Part shown: in pieces, positions 23,901 through 35,865 of the stretch | Layout: every line of letters starts with the position of its first letter | Position numbering within the stretch: the stretch's first letter is position 1 | From: Artemia franciscana | Lineage: Eukaryota > Arthropoda > Branchiopoda > Anostraca > Artemiidae | Assembly: GCF_032884065.1 (NCBI RefSeq) | Contig: NC_088867.1 | Coordinates: forward strand, 46,884,185 to 46,948,184 | Direction of reading: 5' to 3' | DNA length: 64,000 nt | Position numbers and translations under genes: made by a program | Notes under the pieces: model-generated | Database searches by the model: none | Seen by the model: only the letters and a program-made list of their open reading frames with translations | What the model was told of the DNA's origin: nothing

Positions 23901-26900
23901 CTATAATTTTTACAGGGATAGGGGATTAGCCTATCTCCCAACACTTCTCCTTTCCTGGCTTGAGACAGACTGTTCACCGAGCCCCGAGAGACAAGGATCC
24001 TAACAGGCGGAGTTGGATCCACAACATATGAGTTACCAAGTAAAACATACCTGCCCTGTTTCCAATCCCCAGATTGTGCATGTTGTGTCAATACTTGATG
24101 TACCAATTAGATTAGGGTCCACTTCATTCCAGTCAAAGGATGTCAAGGGGGCACAGAAATCCGAGTTCTTATTGTTATTCAGCAAACATTCCAATTTCGT
24201 TTCGGGTTCACCAGCTCGCCATATTCTTAAATAGTCGCCACTGGTTGCCAGTAAGTCTGGCAAAACACCTTTCTAAAAAATGAATGCGTAATAAATACAT
24301 TTGAAAGAATGGTAGGCCTGCTATTGAAAGAGAGAGATAGAGAAAGGTTTATTTAAAAACAATCGTAGCTCAAATGGCTAATTTGATGTCGAAATATAAA
24401 ACATGTTATTATGCACTATTATATATTGACGTAAAAAAGGGACGAAAGAGTTCTGGTAGCGGTTTGTCCAAGCACGCACAGGCACAAGTTATAGCTTCTG
24501 TCTCGTACAGCTGACTGTCAGGGCTTCCGGTGGTAAAATGTCACGGTGAGCAGGGTTAGACAGCAGCATTTTGCCAAACCTCTGGATAAGGTCACCCAAA
24601 CGGAGTTCCAAACTTTGGAGTTCAAAAGTTGCTAGGGCATCGTGGTAAGAAATTCCCTATTACTCAGGATGATCCTGGTAGCCCGTTTCTGGACTGGCTC
24701 CAGTAAGAAATCATAAAACTTTTTTTCAACAAGAAACATTAAAAAAGAAAAATATCCTATAACATAGTTACCCCCCACCCATGATATTTAAACAACGTAA
24801 GCCCTCACCCCACCACAAAAAATAAATTTTAAAATATTTAATAGAATTCATCTGCTTTTATATACATTTGAATCGTCTTTAATTGAGATTTACTTTTGCA
24901 GAATTTAATTGAAATTTACTTTTGCAAAAAGGAATAAGGTAAATTGAGCCCAAAAGTGCACTTCGAGAACCCATTAGGTTTTTTTTTATTACCATTTTAA
25001 TAAAGCCATATAGGCGACCAACTAGGATATGTATGGCATACAGCATAAATGAACTGTATATTTTTCTAGACTCCTTTGAAACTATCTTTATAAAATAATA
25101 ATAATATAAAATATTCATGATACTGATATCTGATCCACAGGACCCCCATAAAAAGAGATAACAACCAGCTGAAAAACCATTTTTCATAGTTCCTACCCAA
25201 CTCCCTAAAAAGTAAACTGAATCATCAGAACATGAGTCAATGCAGAAGAAGCACGCCACATTTAACAACAAATACAATGACCATTGTCTCCATTTTTCTT
25301 TCCTGGCCATGAAGCCTTATGGGGGAGATGGTACTGAAGTTTTCTTTGAGATATGAGCTTATCATTACTGATTTTTGTTTTAGAAATAAATCGTATCTTA
25401 TCAAGCATACACACCAGGGGGGGGGGGAGGTCCTTCCTGAGATTGGTTCATGGAATTTCACTAGGAATATGGCCCAGTGGCGTCCATGAATTATTATTCT
25501 TCCTGTTTTGACCCCTCTCCCTTGCCCAACAAAGAAAATCAAGCCCTCTTCCTCAGCTCTAAATGGGTACATGGAGAAATCTGGGGAAGGTAAACAGATA
25601 TGGTTGGCGAAAGCACAGGATGGCTGGCCCCCAAAACCCCATTGCACTTCCTGGCTGAAGAGCCATGAAATGAAGATCAGCACCTCCGGTTTGGACTTTA
25701 AGGGTCTAGTGCCATATTCTTTACCTTTTTTTCCCCTCTCCCTAAGGGTTGGCTTGTGGGCACATACAGAGACAACTATCAGAAAACAGGCATACGAAGA
25801 TATTTAGTGCTAATAACTTACGCCACTACCTATCACAGTTTTGCATTTATTTAGTTAGATATTAACTAATAAGCAAATTCTTGAGCTTGAATTTCCGGTT
25901 CTAAGCCAGCTTAAGCACTTTATGCAGATTTGAGAAGATGTATTATTAGTCCCTATTCGGGAGCCCCTGGTCCCAGGTTTGGGAACCATTGCCTTTCCTG
26001 CGGCCATAATAGCTTCAATCATTTAATCAATATGAGAATTGCAACTTGGAATGTTCAAATGACAAATTCAGATGTTCTGAACTAGACATGTTAGGAGTTT
26101 CAAAAAACATATATCCCAGGGGGTGGAAACCTGAAGTTAAATCAAATGGAATTTATTTAATAAGCAGGAAGAACAGGGTCCATAGGCTGGGGATAGGGCT
26201 CATTATGAATAAGGAAGCTGATAAGTCTCACTTAGGTCAGGCAGTCATTAATTATAGAATGTATGTTGCTAAATCTATGACTAAAACTGCAAGGTCTCAG
26301 TCAAAGCAGTATATGCTCCTATAGAAGCGACTGACGGAGATAGTATTGACTCAGATGGATATTGCTTAAATCAACAGGAACAAATAGACAGGATCCCAGG
26401 TAGAAATACGGGATTTTGATCCCTAGGTTAGTAGAAATAGGGATAGATGGTATCCCGGCCAAGATAAATTTGGTTTAGGAAAAGGAAATACAAACAATTA
26501 TAGACTGCTGCAATTTCATAGGTATAGCAGTAAGTATAATGTTAAGATGGTGGTCATCATTAAACCAAACCCTAACAGGATCAAAACAAGATCCTAGGGT
26601 ATCTAGGAGTGCTGCTATGGATATTAAAAGTAAATATCACCATTGAGTAGCATATAAAGATTAATCTAAAGCTGACATCTAGGAAGGGTAACTGGTAGAC
26701 TTCAGGATGAGTATTTGAGAGAAATTCTCATGGAACAACTGAATATTAAACTGTACTATAAAATTAACATTGTAGAAGATGGATAGAAAAATTTTAGGAA
26801 AGGAGTTAGTGAAGTCGCTGATAGTGTATTAAGGAAGAAATTTAGAAGCACAGCTAGGAATATTAGGGAAAATGCTTTAAGTTTAGTAGAGAAAAAGAAG

Positions 26901-29900
26901 TGCTTGTACAAAAAGTATTGGAGTGATAGATCATATGAAATTAAGAAGAATGTAAGGAAAGTAGAAAAAGCGTCAAAATATTGAATTATTAAGGTATGAA
27001 GTAAAGGCAGTGAATAAAATTGCTGAAGATCTGGAAGATGCAGCCAGACGGCATAATAGCTAAACATTCTATGCTAAAAAAATGTAAGGAAATAGTTAAT
27101 CTGGACTTGTCCCAGTTAAAAATAGGAACGAAGTCACAATTAACCATATGGAAAGAGTTAAAGAGAGGTGAGTGGAAAAAAGAGAATAAGTGGGACATTT
27201 TTGGAATGTGCTAGACCATGATTAGAGCTACAAAAAATTATACAGAAAAGAACCAAAAAGTTTTTCAAACTTCCAATGTGAAGGAAAATTTATTTGGTGA
27301 GGAAGAATTAGTAGCAGTACTAAAAAGATTAAAAATGATAAGGTCCCAGGTGCTGATAGTGTGGTAAATGAATTTTGAAAAAGGAGAATAACTAGAAATG
27401 TTAGGAAAACTTTAAATAAACCCCACTGTAAACAAGATGATGAGCGAGCATGGTAACTATAGACATTCACTTGATTTCTGTAGAAAGAAAATTATTTAGT
27501 ATAATGATAATTTTTAGACTTAGAGATGATGTAGATAAACTTTTAAGAGAAGAACGGTGTGGTTTCAGGGAGGGGAGAGGATACGTCGACCAATTTTCAA
27601 TCTTAGAATTATAATTGAAGAGTGCCTCAGACCCCTTAAGTCCTCCGTTTATAGATTATGAGCCAGCGTATGATTCACCATTAGAAGAGCTTTGGCAATG
27701 CTCTTATCCTAGTATGGTATTGCTGCGGTTAATCTAGAAAATGAGGTTAGTAGCTGGTTTCGTATTGAATTAGGAGTTATGCAGGGTTGCGTTCTATCTC
27801 AGTTTATAGAATTTTGATGGATTTTGTCCTAAAAAGGATGACAAAGACTATGGGAAAGCGTGGAATCAAATAGGAAAACAAATTTCTCCTTGACTAAGAA
27901 TATTCTGACGATTTTAGTGTCCTAGATGAAAATATAAGCAGAACTAAGAATTTTTTGGAGGTTTTGAGATTTCACGGCACAAGAATAGGTTTGAAAATGA
28001 TAAAAAGACTAAGTTGCTCAGACTGGAATAAGTGAAGGTGTAGAGGTGAGCTGGGTAACAAGACAATCAATCAAGTGGATAGATTCACTTACCTAAGTAG
28101 TATTATTAGTAAAGATGGTGGATGCAGTGAAGATGAAAGAAGTAGAATAACCCAAACCCAGGGTGTTTTCACCATTGAAAAAAGTTTGGAAGAATAGGAA
28201 GATAGGTCTACAAACCAAGATTAGGGTAATGGAAGCTAGAGAGATGACAGTTGGTTTTGAAACATGGATGCACAAAAAACGAATTAGGATTTTTTAGACA
28301 TTTTCCAGAAGAAGTATCTACAGGCTTTTTTGGGTACCTGTCAGACTGATAGTATATCAAACAGTATTAAAAATGTGGTTCTATCTCACTTTCTAGGGCT
28401 ACAGTGAGAAAAAGGTTGGAATGCCTAGAACGGGTGCTGTGGATGAAGGATGACAGATTGTCAAAGTTTGTCCTCTTTGGTCAGCCCTCTAGGGCCAAAG
28501 GAACAGCAGTTCGTCCCCAAACGGGGTGGGAAGAGCTTAGAAGGAAGAATTTTATGGGAGGAGCTTGGTGCTTCAATGAGTCATTAACAGTAGTAAAAAT
28601 TATTGAGAAGTCAAAAGTTAAATGTAAACCATTTTGAGATGAAGTCGAAAGACAGTTGTGTTTTTACCTCAGAATTTTCTTTTTGGATATATTTTGGAGA
28701 GATTTAAGAGTAACAGACTAGAATTTGCAACTTGAACTGATTAGAAACTTTACAAGACATTTAAGCTTTGAAAAAAAATATATAAACACATCCAAAAAAG
28801 AACGCTAAGTGGTTGTTCTGTAATGAAGTAATTATTGAAATACAACTGGACAGTAAATAACTTTAATGTTTTCCAAGCTGAATAGCCAGGGCTTGTTGAG
28901 AACCCAGTTTTCCTCTCCCAAAAGATAAGACTTACAAAATTTATTACATTTAAGCTGTATAATAGATACACAAAGCCATTATTTAGTAGTCATAAGATCC
29001 TTAGATAGACCCCCATCCCATTGTCCAAAAAAGATATTATATCAATATAAGAATAATAAGACAGAAAGACTAGTAAGTATGTATGTAACTAACAATATCA
29101 ATTTCTAAAATATATTAGAAGACTGAACAACAAAGTTGATTAAGCTGTTGTGTCACACTAAATAAGCTGTTGTGTCACACTAAATATTCGCTTAAGGTTT
29201 TAATTTGCTTAAAAGATGTATAGTAAGCTATAGTATACTGGGGTAATACAAAAAGAGGATCTCAAACAACTCACACTATCTGGAATCCACATAATCTTTG
29301 TTGTAGGATATGGATGATCAAAGATGCTTCTAGGTGAAAATTCTGCCATATCTTCATCAAGAGACACAATTTGTACTTTATTTGTATATTCTTCAATAAA
29401 ACTTCCAAGGGCCAATCTTTAAATATATATAATATATCATTTTTCAATATATATCAATTTTGTAAATCATTTTTATAGTATTATTTGTCAGTGTTTGTTG
29501 TAGTTGTTATTTTTCATAGATTTGTGTGGGTGTATTATGTTGTCAGCATTGTCATAACTTCTTTTTATTATGTTTAGTGTGACAAGCTTGAAAGCTTACC
29601 ATATTTGGTATTAATAAATAAATATATTTAAATATATGAGCTTTAATGTGATTTACAAAAAAAGGATGGTCTAAAAATTATTTCAACCAACTTACCCAAA
29701 TAATCCAATTTGTCACATCAAAACTTTGAGAAAGCCTATTTCTCTAGTTTATTGAATTTTCTGATGTCTTTTTATTTTCTGGGAGGAGTGGGATACTGCC
29801 TCAGCCTTGGCACCTATAAGGTGTATGAAATCTTGAAGAATGAATTTTTAGCCTCAATTGTGTCCAGGGAGGTGTTTTGATACTTTTATCTCTACTCCTT

Positions 29901-32900
29901 CCCCATTTTAAGGGCTTTGTAGATTGTACAAAAGACAGACATGTACCTGTATTTACATCCTTAGAATAAAATGTATATATTTGGAGAATATAGGCTTGAT
30001 TTGCGAGCTGAAAGTTAATGGCTACAACCACAATGGTATTCAAGCCCTCATACTATTTAATGTATATAGCTCTAGATTATGTAAAGAACATTTTTTTTCA
30101 ATTGGTGGTGCAAACCAACTACTGTTTGAAGTGCAAAAACAAACAGAACAACAGAAACAAGAATGTCAGAACTTGCTCAACTACAAAAAGTAAGAAAATT
30201 AGAATATGAGCAAACTCTTCTATGTAGCCTAGGGCTGTATTTTGGCAAAGGGGGCAGGACAGGAAACAACTGGGCTGCTATGTTGTTTACTAGTAAATTT
30301 GCAATCAGCAGTGAATAGTAAACTACTGTTACTACTAGTAAGCACCTAGTTACTACTAGTAATAGTAAGCACCCACAAGCCTGAGGACAACACAGCTACA
30401 CATGCTCCTTCTCCATCCCAATCTAATGAAAACTGCTTTCTTTACATCTTCTCAAGAAGTTCCCATTCCACTTAAATATTTCTTTGTTACATCTTCCCAT
30501 CCATTCAGGGACAACCTGCTTCCTGCTTGGCCTTAGATGGTTGGCCAACAAGGACTATTCTTGGCAAATTGTTATCATTTATCTGCAAAATATGTCCTAG
30601 TCATCTCAACTTTTCTCTTAATATAGCCCTTGAAGAATGAATCTTGAATGAATGAAAGACTTGAAGAATGAATTTTTAGCCTTAATTGTGTCCAGGCAGG
30701 TGTTTTGATACTTTTATCTCTACTGCTTCCCTATTTTAAGGGCTTTGTAGATTGTAGAGAAGACAAACATGAAGTTCCCATTCCACTTAAATCTTTCTTT
30801 GCTACATCTTCCCATCCATTCAGGGACAACCTGCTTCTTGCTTGGCCAACAAGGACTATTCTTGGCAAATTGTTATCATTTATCTGCAAAATGTGTCCTA
30901 GTCATCTCAACTTTTCTCTTATTATAGCCCTAGACAACAGGCTTGAGTCTCATTTTTCATAAAGCTTACTGTTTGGCATATGGTTAGTCAGTTAGATACC
31001 CAAAACAATGATTTAAATCAAAAACATCTAGCAAATTCCCCTTTGTCTTTTTAGTGTGCCCACACTTCAGAACCATACTTAACCAATGTCAACACTGCAG
31101 ATTTCAATATTCAAATCTTGGCTTGCATACTTATCATCCTATCCTTCTAAAGTTTTTCAACTATAAACAATCTTTCTAGGCCTTGGCTATTGTACTTTTA
31201 ACATCTTCACTAATAATACTACCTAGGTAAGTGAACCTGTCCACTTGATTCATCTTCTTGTTGCCCAACATCACCTTTTCACCTTCACTTACTCCTAGTC
31301 TCAGTGACTTAGTCTTTTTAACATTAATTTCAAACCTGTTCTTTCACCCTGAACTCTTAAAATCTCTTGAATAGGTTAACTGACCCCCAAATGATAAAAC
31401 AGTCCATAGTAACCAAAAGATTTAAAACAAGTATTCTAAAAAAAAATAGCTAATGAAAAAAGATGTCATTTATAGCTGATACAGAAATTATAATTATTAA
31501 TTTCTTTTGTCTTAATAATAAAATGTTACTATGAAAACAAATTTGTAGGAATTTTTGGAAAGAGCTAGAGATCCCTTGAAAATGAACTTAGCAAAATTGA
31601 TGTTATTTTTAAGGATCTGAAGCTCTTTTTACAAATTCTTGCATATTTGTTTCCAAAATAATATTTTCCTATTCCTAAATCAGCTATAAATGCCACTTTT
31701 CTCACTGGTCAGTTTTTTTTATGAACATGTTTTTAAACTTTTGGTGACTATTGGCTGTTCAGAGCCTTTTAACTCTTTAAGGGCTCAAAACTGAATTTCT
31801 CCCAGAAGCAATTACTGAATTATGGAACAGCATAAAAAGGCATTAAGTAAAATAGGCCTATTCACTTTCATACTAGCTGAATTATGATACATTTACCTTA
31901 AATTACCTTAAATCACAGCTTGGAGCAATATAAGGATTAGCTACAACAAATGTTGCAGCTATAAATTTAGGTAAATTTTTGAAGTTTATATAATTGACTT
32001 ACCAATGAAGTGAACATACCATTTGATGCCTTTTCCATGTTCTTTATGAATATAATAATTGTTTCTACTGCAAATTCTAATTTAAACACTTTTTGACCTA
32101 GCCTAACCTTATTATAAATAATTTTGGCACTAAGAAAATGTAGCCTAGTATTATTCAGTTGAAAACAGCCAAGAAAACGGTACTGAGAAAATGTGGTACT
32201 ATTTTGTCAAAAACAGACAATAACTTATACATTGATTGAAAATTTGTCCTTTTTAAGAGCTCAAAAGGTGTAATATCAAAAAATTGCAGTAGAAGTGACT
32301 ATAATATTTGTATAGAACATAAAAAAGGCATTGAGTGGTATTTTCACTATATTGTAAGTCAATTATACTAACTGCAAAATACTTACCCAAATTTAATGTG
32401 TTTCCTTCTGGAGAGCATCTATGTACTCTAATCTTAGGCATTCAGCTAATCTTGGATAGATATCTGATTCAAAATAGTATCCTAATCATAGATAAGGTTA
32501 GATAACTGTGATTGGTTTGTGGATAGGATGAGACCATTTGGTATTGGCTGACTAGAATCTCATAAAGGTCTGTTTTTTAACATTTGAATTTAGCAGAAGT
32601 TACCATAAAATTCTAGTTAATTGACTTCTTGCTATCTCAGAAAGCGTTTAGGTTAGGAAAATAAAACTTTCAGGGATGGGTCTACAGACTAAAGTATGTC
32701 CCAGGAAGGTATTTTAAAGTACCCATCTCCACTCCTTCTCCCTCTAGAGGGCCCTGAAATTTGTCTACATGACAAGTCTATATCTATTGAAAGTTTGACA
32801 AAACAACATTTTACTTTAATTTTCAGTTACTAGTTGCTTTTTCTCTGCCTTTAGTTCTGAAAATGTAATTCCTGTTATTTGAGTAGAATTTTGAGCCATA

Positions 32901-33650
32901 TTAATGTTTTTTTCAAAATTTAGAAAATGTATTTGCATATCTTTAAAATTTTATAAAATGGAATTGAGCAAAGTTATGAAGCTGAAAACAATTTTGTTGT
33001 ACTTTAATTAAGCAGAAGATCTATGCTTCAAGGTTTCACTTTTATAACACATGTATTTTTAAAGTTCATCAAAGGTCTGGGCCCTCTAGAGGGAGAATGG
33101 GTGGAAGTAGTTGATTCAAAATGCCTTCCCAGGACATACTTTTGTTTGTAGATTTGTCCCTGAAAGTTTCATTTTCCTAACCTAAACCCTTTCTGAGATA
33201 GCAAGAAGTCAATTGACTAGAATTTTACCAAAGTAACTCTACACCTATGGTTACAAAAACAGTTCATTTTTTAGGAGGCATGATAGATGTTTTTCAATTA
33301 TTTAACTCAGAGTGAATTAGCTGGTCAACTACAGGGTATGCTGTAGTGTTGTGTGTTGCAGAAAAGCAACACACTACCCTAGACTATCCTCCAATAAGGA
33401 TATTGGTGTTTCATATAGCCTACCCAATGCATTACCACCAAAATTATTCACCTTGTTCATCCTGACAAAAGGATCTGAGCACATGAAACCTAACAGAAAA
33501 GCAAAACACTACCCTAGACTGTCTTCCAATAAAGATATTGGTGTTTCATGTAGCTTACCTAAATCTTTTATCTGGCCTCACTGACCAGTTCATGCTGTAA
33601 ACAGTCCATGGGGCTTCATACTTATAAATTTCTTTGCGTTTACTAGTCAT
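14993..33650 (-). CDS. DCAF7: DCAF7/WDR68 WD40-repeat adaptor, six coding exons
   Basis: A WD40 beta-propeller scaffold of the DDB1-CUL4 substrate-receptor family that also binds DYRK1A and HIPK2. The fly relative is wap and the plant relatives are TTG1-like. Minus-strand exons: 33650-33559 ([20 protein letters not shown]), 29416-29275, 24272-24051, 21921-21795, 19286-19135 and 15286-14993 (ending SLEILRV, stop). Each boundary has GT and AG, and phases agree (2, 0, 0, 1, 0). The sum is 1029 bases, or 342 residues, the same as human DCAF7. Conserved stretches include [39 protein letters not shown] and DPNYLATMAMD-like [11 protein letters not shown]. Introns are 2.1-5.0 kb and full of repeats. 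No break is seen, so the gene looks functional. Confidence 0.97.
15540..18400. repeat. Degenerate ~390-bp satellite with ~1.3-kb higher-order period
   Basis: It lies in DCAF7 intron 5. A marker like AAGGTCAAATAACTATGC recurs near 16051, 16436, 16777, 17356, 17747 and 18149. Neighbours are about 340-400 bases apart, except for one larger step, and every third copy is about 1305-1370 apart. A block containing TTGGAACAGG and CTACCGGATAAAA occurs at about 15620 and again at about 16855. Open frames here are chance. Runs of C at 17400-17412 and about 17690 and of G at about 18740 occur within or just after it. Confidence 0.75.
20100..20280. other. Intron 4 sequence, no gene seen
   Basis: AT-rich intron DNA of DCAF7 (19287-21794). 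A segment at about 20150-20250 has GGGTTGAATCGCAGT on the minus strand, faintly like a tRNA B box, but I could not define a SINE. Nothing else was recognised between 19300 and 21050. Confidence 0.4.
21060..21570. repeat. Degenerate minisatellite, unit ~18 bp (GGGTTCAGTTGAACGA)
   Basis: Imperfect tandem units such as GGGTTCAGTTGAACGAGG, GGGTTCAGTTAAAAGAG and GGGTTCAGTTGCACGGAGG fill about 500 bases of DCAF7 intron 4. The open frames over this stretch on both strands are periodic for the same reason and are not genes. Confidence 0.75.
23655..24010 (-). mobile_element. Short RTE-related non-autonomous element
   Basis: On the minus strand it ends with GCCGGGGTGGGAAGACCC and TTAAGTAAATAAGTAAG, matching the end of the RTE at 8628-11179 (GCCGGGCGAGGTGGAAACGC then TAAGTAAGTAAG). 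Upstream are 250 bases with no RT. A leader-plus-tail deletion derivative is likely. It sits in intron 3 about 40 bases from the DCAF7 exon 3 donor at 24051. Confidence 0.55.
24326..24715 (-). mobile_element. CR1-like LINE 3' fragment
   Basis: On the minus strand the start reads [20 protein letters not shown], the C-terminal block of CR1-like RTs. It decays with stops and ends in AAATAAACC and a (TCTCTA)n-type tail at about 24326-24350. It lies in DCAF7 intron 2. Confidence 0.65.
25550..25735 (+). mobile_element. tRNA-SINE family copy, 5'-truncated
   Basis: It shares the body of the SINE at 13289-13626: CTAAATGGGTAC, TCTGGGGAAGGTAAACAG, GGCTGGCCCCCAAAACCCC and CATTGCACTTCCTGGCTGAA, then TTCTTTACCTTTTTT at the end. 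The tRNA-like head is missing. Confidence 0.75.
26032..28660 (+). mobile_element. Decayed RTE-type LINE
   Basis: It opens with [10 protein letters not shown], the start of RTE endonucleases. Frames in disarray follow: LEDAARRHN in the linker, [11 protein letters not shown] and GADSVVNEF in the RT entry, CGFREGRG, then [20 protein letters not shown]. It ends with [20 protein letters not shown] and [19 protein letters not shown], the RTE C-terminus. Stops and frameshifts are numerous. It lies in DCAF7 intron 2, antisense to the gene. Confidence 0.75.
28404..28637 (+). pseudogene. RTE LINE C-terminal fragment
   Basis: The best-preserved part of the element at 26032-28660, with 77 codons open. 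[20 protein letters not shown] matches the RLRWLGHVLRM-type end block of RTE proteins, and the frame continues through [11 protein letters not shown]. Confidence 0.7.
29440..29640 (+). mobile_element. Possible LINE 3' untranslated tail
   Basis: The sequence TGTGACAAGCTTGAAAGCTT followed by AATAAATAAATATA resembles a LINE 3' end. No protein remains to confirm it. It begins only about 25 bases upstream of DCAF7 exon 2. Confidence 0.3.
29835..30930. repeat. Direct duplications of ~90 and ~150 bp
   Basis: A segment beginning GAATGAATTTTTAGCCT with AGGTGTTTTGATACTTTTAT occurs at about 29837-29930 and 30668-30755. A second segment, CATCTTCCCATCCATTCAGG with ACAACCTGCTTC, occurs at about 30470-30630 and 30775-30925. 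The second pair is LINE-derived (see 30430-31380). All lie in DCAF7 intron 1. Confidence 0.7.
30430..31380 (-). mobile_element. Decayed RTE LINE 3' region
   Basis: On the minus strand a damaged reading shows [20 protein letters not shown], then [16 protein letters not shown] and IAKA, the blocks after the RT palm. The C-terminal DNA follows and is partly duplicated. It belongs to the same family as 26032-28660, where [13 protein letters not shown] is the matching block, but lies in the opposite orientation. Confidence 0.7.
31800..32380. repeat. Inverted pairs of a ~110-bp unit
   Basis: The unit TTGACTTACCAATGAAGTGA with ACATACCA and TTGATGCCTTTT lies at about 31990-32095. Its reverse complement, with AAAAAAGGCATTGAGTGGTA, lies at about 32235-32370, and a partial one at about 31815-31880. 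Another direct copy lies at 34925-35035. This looks like another inverted-repeat element family. Confidence 0.6.
32600..33238. mobile_element. Foldback/MITE-like element, copy 1
   Basis: The ends are inverted repeats of about 155 bases: 32600-32754 (CTAGTTAATTGACTTCTTGC ... CCTCTAGAGGGCCC) pairs with 33079-33238. A unique middle of about 325 bases separates them. The whole element occurs again in reverse orientation at 34241-34857. No transposase is encoded, so it is a non-autonomous DNA element whose source is not in this window. Confidence 0.8.
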
Positions 33651-33910
33651 GATTGGCCCTGTATTCCTTCAAGCCAATGATAAACTGTCTCCCGTAAAAA
33701 ATTCAAAAAAGAACTATTCACTTAAGTTTTATTTCAAGCATATTCCTTTAAAACAAATAAATGCAGCAAATATATCTATTTCTTCACGAAATGTGCATAA
33801 AGCGAAAATTACGAATAAATCATTGAATAGATGTCATTATTATCTGTAAACCTTCTGCGTCATAATCTTTTCTTCATTAACCAAAGAAAGGTTCCGGAGA
33901 ACTGTAAGCT
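33651..33910 (-). promoter_or_regulatory. Probable DCAF7 promoter/5' UTR with retained CpGs
   Basis: Directly upstream of the DCAF7 ATG. About six CpGs lie between 33630 and 33900, while several kilobases on both sides have almost none. No TATA box or initiator could be assigned with confidence. Confidence 0.4.
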
Positions 33911-34240
33911 TTTGGAAGGTAATTTTTAGTAGCCTAGTTGAGTTAAATATTTATGCTGTATTACCAAACTACCTACTAAAATTAGAATCAACCTTTCTTT
34001 TTATAACTTATTGGCTCTGGTTTTGTTAAATTTAGAATCATAGAGTTACCACTCTTGTGAAGAAAGCATGTTGAACCAACAAGAGTTGGCTAGTTTTAAA
34101 TTTCTTATTGATGCTTTCTGGGCTCTTATGTGGTAAGATTCTAATTTAGTAGCTTTTTGCTTGAAAATTTAACCCCCTCCCAATGGCCCTGCATATTGTC
34201 CTTGGTTTAGTTTTATTTGCAGGGATAGAATTTTGGGCAA

Positions 34241-34857
34241 GATTCTAGTTGATTGACTTCTTGCTATCTCAGAAAGGGGTTAGGTTAGGAAAATGAAACT
34301 TTCAGGGATGTGTCTACAGGCTAAAGTATGTCCCAGGAAGGTATTTTGAAGTATCTACCTCCACTCCTCCCTCTAGAGGGCTGTGACCTTTGAAAATCTA
34401 TGTGTTATAAAAGTGAAATCTTGCAAATAGATCTTCTGCTTGAATGAAGTAAAACTAAATTGTTCTCAGCTTCACAACTTTGCTCAATCCCAATTTGTAA
34501 GGTTTTAAGGATATGCAATTACATTTCCTAAATTTTGAAGAAAAAAACATTGATATGGCTCAGAATTCTACTCAAATAACAAGAATTACATTTTCAGAAC
34601 AAAAGGCAGAGAAAAGGCAAGTGGTAACTGAAAATTAAGGTAAAATGTTGTTTTGTCAAAATTTCAATAGGTGAAATTTTGTAGACCTGTCATGTAGGCA
34701 AATTTCAGGGCTCTCTAGAGGGAGAAGGAGTAGAGATGGGTACTTTAAAACATCTTCCTGGGATATACTTTAGCCTGTAGATCCATCCCTGAAAGTTTGA
34801 TTTTCCTAACCTAACCCCTTTTTGAGGTAGCATGAAGTCACTCAACTAAAATTTTAA
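34241..34857. mobile_element. Foldback/MITE-like element, copy 2 (reverse of copy 1)
   Basis: The arms 34241-34382 and 34708-34857 are inverted repeats (GATTGACTTCTTGCTATCTC and its complement). The middle is the reverse complement of the middle of 32600-33238. Copies 1 and 2 thus bracket DCAF7 exon 1 and its promoter as an inverted pair about 1 kb apart. Confidence 0.8.
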
Positions 34858-35865
34858 CAAATTTGGTAAATATTTTGGTGCTCATATTATTGGCTTGCAA
34901 AAGTGGGTAAATATATCACAGTTCATATAATTGACTTACCAATAAAGTGAACATACCACTTGATGCCTTTTTATGCTCTTTACAAATATTATAATTGCTT
35001 CTATAGCAAATTCAAATTTAAGCACTTTTTGAGCTCATTGTAATTGATGATTATATAGTATCATAATCATGTAAGTGATTATTATTTTGGTTCATTGTAA
35101 GGCTGGTCTAATGAGCATTGTTTCATCAGCATAGAGCATTAGTTAATTGTTGATAGTGGAATCTCCACTATCAGAGTGGAGATCCACCCTGGGGATCTCT
35201 ACTCAGAACATGCTTTGTCAAAGAAATAATGCAGCTACCAGACTCATCAAATAACTCAACACATTGAGAATGCATATAAAGAAAATCAAGGATCCAGGGC
35301 CATTATTTCTCTACAAGCTCGACAGCATATAATTTGTTTGCAAGTTGCTTGTGACAAACTTTGTCAAAAGCTTTAGAAAAGTTAAGAAGAATCATGTCAG
35401 TAAGCACCCCTGCATCAATTAGTGATTTGGTCATATGGTTCAAGGAGATTGGTATCAACTGATCTTCTGGAACAGAAGCCATGCTGTGAGTTGTGCAAGA
35501 GATTATTTGCTTCCAAGATGTCTACTAACTCTATAATTGAATATTCTTTCAGGAACCTTAACAACTGCTGATAGGTTGGTAATTTTCAGCAAGGTCCTTT
35601 CTACCTTGTTAAATGTTGGAATGATATGGGCTATTTTCAAATCTATAGGTTGTAAAGATTTAATGATAACTTGAACAGCAGGGAAAGAGGTTGACATTCA
35701 TGGAGGATACAAGGATGAATGCAATCTTGCCCAGCAGATTTATTCATTTTGAGGGACATAAATTCCTTAGAACTATTGAGTCATTAATCAGAATAGGTTT
35801 GATCTTATGTGATACATCATGTATAGGAGGTGGGGGGAAAACAATACTTGAATTGGATGGGAAAA

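Noticed and set aside
24879-25310. 143-codon minus-strand frame with hydrophobic stretches
   Set aside because: AT-rich intron DNA; no known motif, no splice support, and codons look random. It lies between DCAF7 exons 2 and 3.
25237-25683. 148-codon minus-strand frame
   Set aside because: Overlaps the SINE copy at 25550-25735 in antisense; the frame is produced by the repeat.
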